Source of the DNA: JBILVQ01 sp044370375 | GTDB taxonomy: Bacteria > Bacteroidota > Bacteroidia > UBA4408 | Assembly: GCA_044370375.1 (NCBI GenBank) | Contig: JBILVQ010000039.1 | Location: forward strand, 1 to 19,075 | Direction of reading: 5' to 3' | DNA: 19,075 nt | Shown here: in pieces, positions 15,110 to 19,075 of the stretch | Layout: the number at the start of each line of letters is the position of its first letter | How positions within the stretch are numbered: the stretch's first letter is position 1 | Made by a program: the position numbers and the translations under genes | Notes under the pieces: generated by a model | Told to the model about the DNA's origin: nothing | The model's input: the letters and a program-made list of their open reading frames with translations, nothing else | The model's database searches: none

Positions 15110-15865
15110 TTATTTTGAGTTAGCAATAATTTCTTTGTTCATGGCCAATAAAAGACCTTCTTGTTGTTGCAACACTTTAACCGTGTTTTCAGCATTAAAT
15201 TCTAATCCTCCCTCCACAAATGCGCGATAAACTTTTCCGGCATTTTCAAAATCACCGGCCGTATCAATGGTCATTCGAATCTGAGGGTAAGGATTCAAAA
15301 CAACAGGTGAGGGTAAAAATTGCAGTTGAAATTGCTCCGGATGATTGTACAAATAATTGGTAACATGTTCATGAAAAAAAGCTTCATGGTTTGATGCAAT
15401 TACTTTCTCCAAGGCATCTGTTCTAACACACTCTGCAAACAATCCATAATGAGAACGAATGGTTGGTGTTCCATCGGGCAATTGATAAGAACAGTAGTCC
15501 GTTTTCCCTTCGCCCCAAGCATTGAGCAATTCTTTCAGCAAAGAGGGACTCAACATCGGGTTGTCGGCACAAATGCGTACAACATGACTCAAAGAAAAAT
15601 GTTGGGCAGCATCAACAAAGCGTTGCAAAACATCTTCCTCACTTCCTCTAAAAGAAGCAACACCATTGCGTTCTGCGGCATCTACCATGGCCTGATCGCG
15701 CTCATTAACCGTAGTGGCCACAACAATGGGCAGAGCAGGAAAATGATCGGTTAAACGCTCCAAAAGGATATCCAATATGGTTTTCCCCTGAAAAAAATCC
15801 ATGGTCATTTTGCCCGGAAGTCGGGTTGAACCTGTACGCGCCTGAAGGATAATGCCTGTTTTCAA
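15110..15865 (-). CDS. SpsF-type cytidylyltransferase-like protein (CMP-sugar synthetase homolog)
   Basis: This 251-aa GT-A-like nucleotidyltransferase belongs to the SpsF/CMP-Kdo-synthetase-related group. GIILQARTGSTRLPGKM (residues 4-20) is the nucleotide-binding loop, RGSEEDVLQRF (73-83) and RICADNP (97-103) are family motifs, and QIRMTIDT (195-202) lies near the metal site. Its probable role is CTP-dependent activation of the nonulosonic acid, replacing a canonical NeuA, which is absent here. The start is TTG (15863-15865), one base after the upstream stop. It is supported because MKTGIILQARTGS matches the usual family N-terminus and no ATG fits. Confidence 0.82.
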   Translation of the reverse strand: MKTGIILQARTGSTRLPGKMTMDFFQGKTILDILLERLTDHFPALPIVVATTVNERDQAMVDAAERNGVASFRGSEEDVLQRFVDAAQHFSLSHVVRICADNPMLSPSLLKELLNAWGEGKTDYCSYQLPDGTPTIRSHYGLFAECVRTDALEKVIASNHEAFFHEHVTNYLYNHPEQFQLQFLPSPVVLNPYPQIRMTIDTAGDFENAGKVYRAFVEGGLEFNAENTVKVLQQQEGLLLAMNKEIIANSK

Positions 15866-15866
15866 T

Positions 15867-17375
15867 TTACTTTCTAATCATTAATTTTTCTATGCGTTCT
15901 TTGGCAGCAACAGCATCAAAATTAGCATAAATATACTGTCTTTCAAGAAACTGATGTGAGGGCAATTCAGAAAAATATCTGCTGACAGGATTTTCCTTAA
16001 TGCCAAGGGGTAAGGCAATCCCTTCCTGTACCATGTCGAAAGCATAATCAGAGGAAGGAGAATATTGTTGCAAAGAAAAATTCATGACGCCAAAACCGGC
16101 CGCATCGTAAAAAGTGGTAGAATAAATACTGATCTGAATTTTGCTTTGCAACAGCAGGGAATTCAAATCAGTTTCATTTCCAACCAGTCGGATATTCTTC
16201 AGCGATTTCAATCCATCATAAGCCGCAGGTTTTGCCTCATTGGGATGAAGCTTGACCCAAATTTCCCAATCAGGATTCTGTTGAAGGACAACACCGGCCA
16301 TCTCCTGAAGGTAGGGAACATAATAATCGGCCATGTTCTTTTGTGCGCCTACAAAAATTCTGTTTGGTTTTTGTTGAATATCGGGAATACTTCCTGTTGG
16401 ACTTGCCTTTGAATAAGTGTAATCACCTGCAATAAACAAATTGCCACCCTCATGCTCATAGCCACTCATCACCACCTTTTTCCAATAGCTGCCATATAAA
16501 AACAACTGATCGGGAAAAAAGGATTTGGCAGCGAAATCTTTTACAAAAGCCGGGTAAGCATAGTACAAATCATTGCGTGCAATTAGGCCATGTTGTAATT
16601 CTATTAACTTTACTCCATTGACCCTTGCAGCAGCCATTAAACCTTCATTGTGATAATGACAAATCATCATCATTACTTTGGGAGGATGATGCGCAAAAAG
16701 AGCATCAAATAACTTGAAATCCTCAAAAAATACATGAAAGGAAGAAGTCACATATTCCATTTCGATGGATGAGAATTTCTCTGATTGTTCCATTTGAACT
16801 GCTACCTTGTGCAAGGCTGCAAGCATTTTCTTTCCGCGCTGACTTATCGAACCATTATTGAATCGACTCCGAAGTTCTTGAACCGCAAAGTCGAAATCAG
16901 GTAAAATTTTTAAATTACTCCTTTGCAGTATATGGACTTTATCGCGACCGAACAATGCCTTCCACTTATGAAAATACATGGAAACAGCATGGTCTTGTTC
17001 ATCGTATCTTTCACGCCCGAATTCATAAATCAAAATATCCCTGAAATCAATTTTAAAATTACGGGTTCCTTTTTTCAGCATGCTCATCAATTGGTGACGA
17101 AGCAAATGGGAAAAAAGTGATGAACGAAAATGGTTCTTCACCAACTTGTTCTTAAAACCACTGTCGGCATAAGACAAGGCATGTTGAACCAACTTAATGA
17201 AATTAAATCCATCGGCTTCAAACAAAGCCGGTTGTTTGGCAACCTCCTCGAAATGCTGATTTAAATTAGAAAATGATTGATACGCCAAAATGCACCTGTT
17301 TTCGGGCCGCAAAGATATAATTTTCCGGCTAAAAACCCCAGCGTGTAAAGGGAAAGCAAAAATCCCAAGCGCCAA
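15867..17375 (-). CDS. Putative GT-B-like surface-carbohydrate transferase (HP/STT motifs)
   Basis: This is up to 502 aa, with no membrane segment. It has an N-terminal helical half, IELQHGLIARND (258-269), then a Rossmann-like C-domain with RIFVGAQKN (339-347), WVKLHPNEAKP (373-383) and ISIYSTTFYDAAGFG (415-429). These resemble capsule/polysialic-type and CDP-polyol transferases. The location beside a CMP-sugar synthetase homolog suggests a CMP-nonulosonate transferase. The start is uncertain. The longest frame begins with TTG at 17375, with other TTGs at 17312 and 17288. A TATCTTTG promoter-like element lies inside the long frame, and homology-like sequence begins at ILAYQSFSNL, so 17288 may be the true start. 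It is the first gene of the leftward glycan operon. Confidence 0.7.
   Translation of the reverse strand: MALGIFAFPLHAGVFSRKIISLRPENRCILAYQSFSNLNQHFEEVAKQPALFEADGFNFIKLVQHALSYADSGFKNKLVKNHFRSSLFSHLLRHQLMSMLKKGTRNFKIDFRDILIYEFGRERYDEQDHAVSMYFHKWKALFGRDKVHILQRSNLKILPDFDFAVQELRSRFNNGSISQRGKKMLAALHKVAVQMEQSEKFSSIEMEYVTSSFHVFFEDFKLFDALFAHHPPKVMMMICHYHNEGLMAAARVNGVKLIELQHGLIARNDLYYAYPAFVKDFAAKSFFPDQLFLYGSYWKKVVMSGYEHEGGNLFIAGDYTYSKASPTGSIPDIQQKPNRIFVGAQKNMADYYVPYLQEMAGVVLQQNPDWEIWVKLHPNEAKPAAYDGLKSLKNIRLVGNETDLNSLLLQSKIQISIYSTTFYDAAGFGVMNFSLQQYSPSSDYAFDMVQEGIALPLGIKENPVSRYFSELPSHQFLERQYIYANFDAVAAKERIEKLMIRK
17310..17317 (-). promoter_or_regulatory. Candidate -7 element (TATCTTTG) for the glycan operon
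   Basis: On the minus strand TATCTTTG matches TAnnTTTG exactly and is followed 21 bases later by a TTG codon (17286-17288) in frame. No clear TTG/TTTG -33 element is seen, only a T-run about 13 bases upstream. If used, it would separate the glycan operon from the arsenic genes, whose last stop is only 17 bases before the longest frame. Confidence 0.35.
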
Positions 17376-17392
17376 ACAAGTCCTTTATCCTG

Positions 17393-18424
17393 TCAAGATG
17401 AATAGTTTTCTTTTAAGCGCAGCACCACCTTTACAAGGGCGAGCAATACCGGAACCTCAACAAGAGGGCCCACCACACCTGCAAATGCCTGGCCAGATTG
17501 CACGCCAAAAATACCAATGGCAACAGCGATCGCCAATTCAAAATTATTGCCGGCTGCCGTAAACGAGGCTGCCACATTGCTTTTGTAATCGGCTCCCCTT
17601 CGCTTCATTAGCCAATAAGTAAAAAAGAACATGATGATAAAATACAAAGAAAGTGGCAGGGCGATTTTTAATACATCGAATGGGATATCGAGAATCATTT
17701 CGCCTTTAAGACTAAACATTACAAAAATGGTGAATAACAGCGCGAAAAGCGTTAATGGCGAAAATCTGGGCAAAAAATGATGCTTATACCAATCGGACCC
17801 TTTCCAGCTGCTAAGACCCTTCTGTATAAGGATTCCAAATAAAAAAGGAAGACCAAGATAAATGCCCACTGTTTTAGCAATTTCCAGTACCGATATTTCA
17901 ACCAATAGCTTATCGGCACCAAAAAGTGGAAGCATTACCGCATGAAAAAACCATGCGTAAAAACTATACAAAAGCACCTGCAAAATACTATTAACACCTA
18001 CCAAACCTGCCGCCAATTCTCGGTTTCCGCCTGCCAAATCAATCCACACAATCACCATGGCAATGCAAGGCGCAATGCCAATAAGAATGAGTCCGCTCAA
18101 ATATTCAGGCTGATGACCAACGAAAATTAATCCAAGAAAAAACAACAGGAAAGGACCCAAAATCCAAATAATAGCAAAGAGAGGCAAGATTCGTTTACTA
18201 TCGTTTAACAGTCCGGGCACCAATGAATAATCAACTTTTGCCAAGGGTGGAATCATCATCAAAATCAAACCAAACGCCAAAGCAATGTTGGTGGTACCGT
18301 AGGTAAATTTTCCGATGAGCTCAGGAAGAAACGGAAGAAATTTACCGGCAGCCAACCCCGCTGCCATGGCCAAAAAAATCCAAAGCGTTAAATAACGATC
18401 AAGAAAGGAAAGACGCTTATTCAT
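17393..18424 (-). CDS. acr3: ACR3-type arsenite efflux permease
   Basis: This 343-aa inner-membrane protein has about ten hydrophobic segments and exports As(III) using the proton-motive force. The conserved cysteine of the family is in GIAPCIAMVIVW (Cys120). FTAAGNNFELAIA (288-300) and GPLVEVPVLLALV (319-331, with Glu323) are the other signature segments. Length and N-terminus (MNKRLSFLDRYLTLWIFLAM) are typical. It starts 8 bases after the arsenite methyltransferase stop, so the two are probably co-transcribed. The bases before the ATG are A/T-rich without a Shine-Dalgarno site, as is common in Bacteroidota. Confidence 0.94.
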   Translation of the reverse strand: MNKRLSFLDRYLTLWIFLAMAAGLAAGKFLPFLPELIGKFTYGTTNIALAFGLILMMIPPLAKVDYSLVPGLLNDSKRILPLFAIIWILGPFLLFFLGLIFVGHQPEYLSGLILIGIAPCIAMVIVWIDLAGGNRELAAGLVGVNSILQVLLYSFYAWFFHAVMLPLFGADKLLVEISVLEIAKTVGIYLGLPFLFGILIQKGLSSWKGSDWYKHHFLPRFSPLTLFALLFTIFVMFSLKGEMILDIPFDVLKIALPLSLYFIIMFFFTYWLMKRRGADYKSNVAASFTAAGNNFELAIAVAIGIFGVQSGQAFAGVVGPLVEVPVLLALVKVVLRLKENYSS

Positions 18425-18432
18425 AGGTTTAA

Positions 18433-19075
18433 TTAGTTACAGCAAGAACTTTCGGGACCGCAGCACTTGGGTTTTCTTGCAAAAACAGTGATGCTATTGA
18501 TAGGCGATGGATTACGCTTAAACGCAGCCAATTCTTCTTCGCTCAACAAGTACATTTTCAAAATATCATCAGGAATAACAATGGGTTTTGACTTTTGAAT
18601 GGTAATGTGTTCAAAGCCTAAATCCTGAATAATTTTCAAATACTCATTTCTTTGCATGGCCCCGGAAACACAGCCGGCATACATCTCTGCTGCAGTTCTT
18701 ATTTTTTCCGGAATGCTTCCATCCAACACAATATCTGAAATACTGAAATGTCCGCCTGCTTTTAGTACCCTAAAAATCTCTGCAAAAGCTTTTGTTTTAT
18801 CGGGTACCAAATTCAGCACACAATTGCTTACCACCACGTCAGCCATTTTGGCGCTCAGCGGCAGACTTTCAATATCGCCCAAACGAAACTCCACATTCGA
18901 AAAGCCTAATTTCTCGGCATTATGTTTTGCCTTTTCGATCATGGCAGGCGTAAAATCAATGCCGATGACCCTGCCATCTGCTCCTGTTTCATGTCTTGCC
19001 ACAAAACAATCGTTTCCTGCACCGGATCCAAGGTCAACCACAACATCCCCCGGCTTGATGGAGGCAAACTCCGTT
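18433..19075 (-). CDS. arsM: Arsenite S-adenosylmethionine methyltransferase, 5' end outside the window (partial)
   Basis: The frame stays open to the window edge, so the GTG at 19041 is not the start and the N-terminus is missing. The visible 213 residues begin TEFASIKPGD and continue into the SAM-binding motif VDLGSGAGNDCFVAR. The three cysteine positions expected of ArsM are seen: GNDCFVA, VVSNCVLNLVP and YAGCVSGAM. The protein ends in a Cys-rich tail (KCCGPESSCCN) suited to binding As(III) or another soft metal. ArsM methylates arsenite to less retained species. Its partner here is the ACR3 pump. An ArsR-type regulator, if present, must lie upstream beyond the window. Confidence 0.92.
   Translation of the reverse strand, partial: TEFASIKPGDVVVDLGSGAGNDCFVARHETGADGRVIGIDFTPAMIEKAKHNAEKLGFSNVEFRLGDIESLPLSAKMADVVVSNCVLNLVPDKTKAFAEIFRVLKAGGHFSISDIVLDGSIPEKIRTAAEMYAGCVSGAMQRNEYLKIIQDLGFEHITIQKSKPIVIPDDILKMYLLSEEELAAFKRNPSPINSITVFARKPKCCGPESSCCN

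Noticed and set aside
12949..15865. Kdo biosynthesis cluster (KdsA/KdsB/KdsC)
   Set aside because: The synthase has NeuB-type motifs and a SAF domain, which KdsA lacks, and the cytidylyltransferase is SpsF-like instead of KdsB. The phosphatase alone could fit either pathway.

Overview
The window looks like a chromosomal segment of a Bacteroidota bacterium. The signs are a TonB-dependent receptor with an N-terminal carboxypeptidase-regulatory-like domain, three long secreted proteins whose C-termini look like type IX secretion (T9SS) sorting domains, Bacteroidota-type promoter matches (TTG...TAnnTTTG), and few clear Shine-Dalgarno sites. No rRNA or tRNA is present, so genus or family cannot be given.

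Left part (1-10123, + strand), cell surface. An outer-membrane receptor (1-2490) ends in a nested terminator hairpin. A 315-base gap with one good promoter follows, then eight perfect copies of an 8-bp repeat (GACACTAC, 2812-2875). These lie between the ATG and the signal peptide of a 1465-aa secreted beta-helix protein (2806-7203), the geometry of a phase-variable gene. Behind it are two paralogous secreted proteins (7181-8590, 8708-10123) made by a tandem duplication of about 1.53 kb (7084-8610 and 8611-10143). The last 464 bp of the two copies are identical while the 5' parts have clearly diverged. A 44-codon orphan sorting-domain fragment (8596-8730) lies at the junction. The most striking feature is that each paralog's signal peptide is encoded by a terminator-like hairpin with a 14-bp stem and 6-nt loop. 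It sits at the same distance behind the upstream stop codon in both copies, and the stems differ by paired (compensatory) changes.

Middle part (10263-17375, - strand), surface glycan. Eight tightly packed frames run leftward. In transcription order they are a GT-B-like transferase with HP/STT motifs, an SpsF-type cytidylyltransferase-like enzyme, a NeuB-family nonulosonate synthase, a CysE-like acetyltransferase, a KdsC-like HAD phosphatase, a second HP/SSS GT-B-like protein with one membrane segment, and a GT4 glycosyltransferase split into two frames at a TAATG junction. The likely job is synthesis, activation and transfer of a nonulosonic (sialic-acid-like) sugar, possibly by a route with a 9-phosphate intermediate.

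Right end (17393-19075, - strand), arsenic. An ACR3-type arsenite efflux permease follows the 3' part of an arsenite methyltransferase (ArsM) that runs off the window edge.
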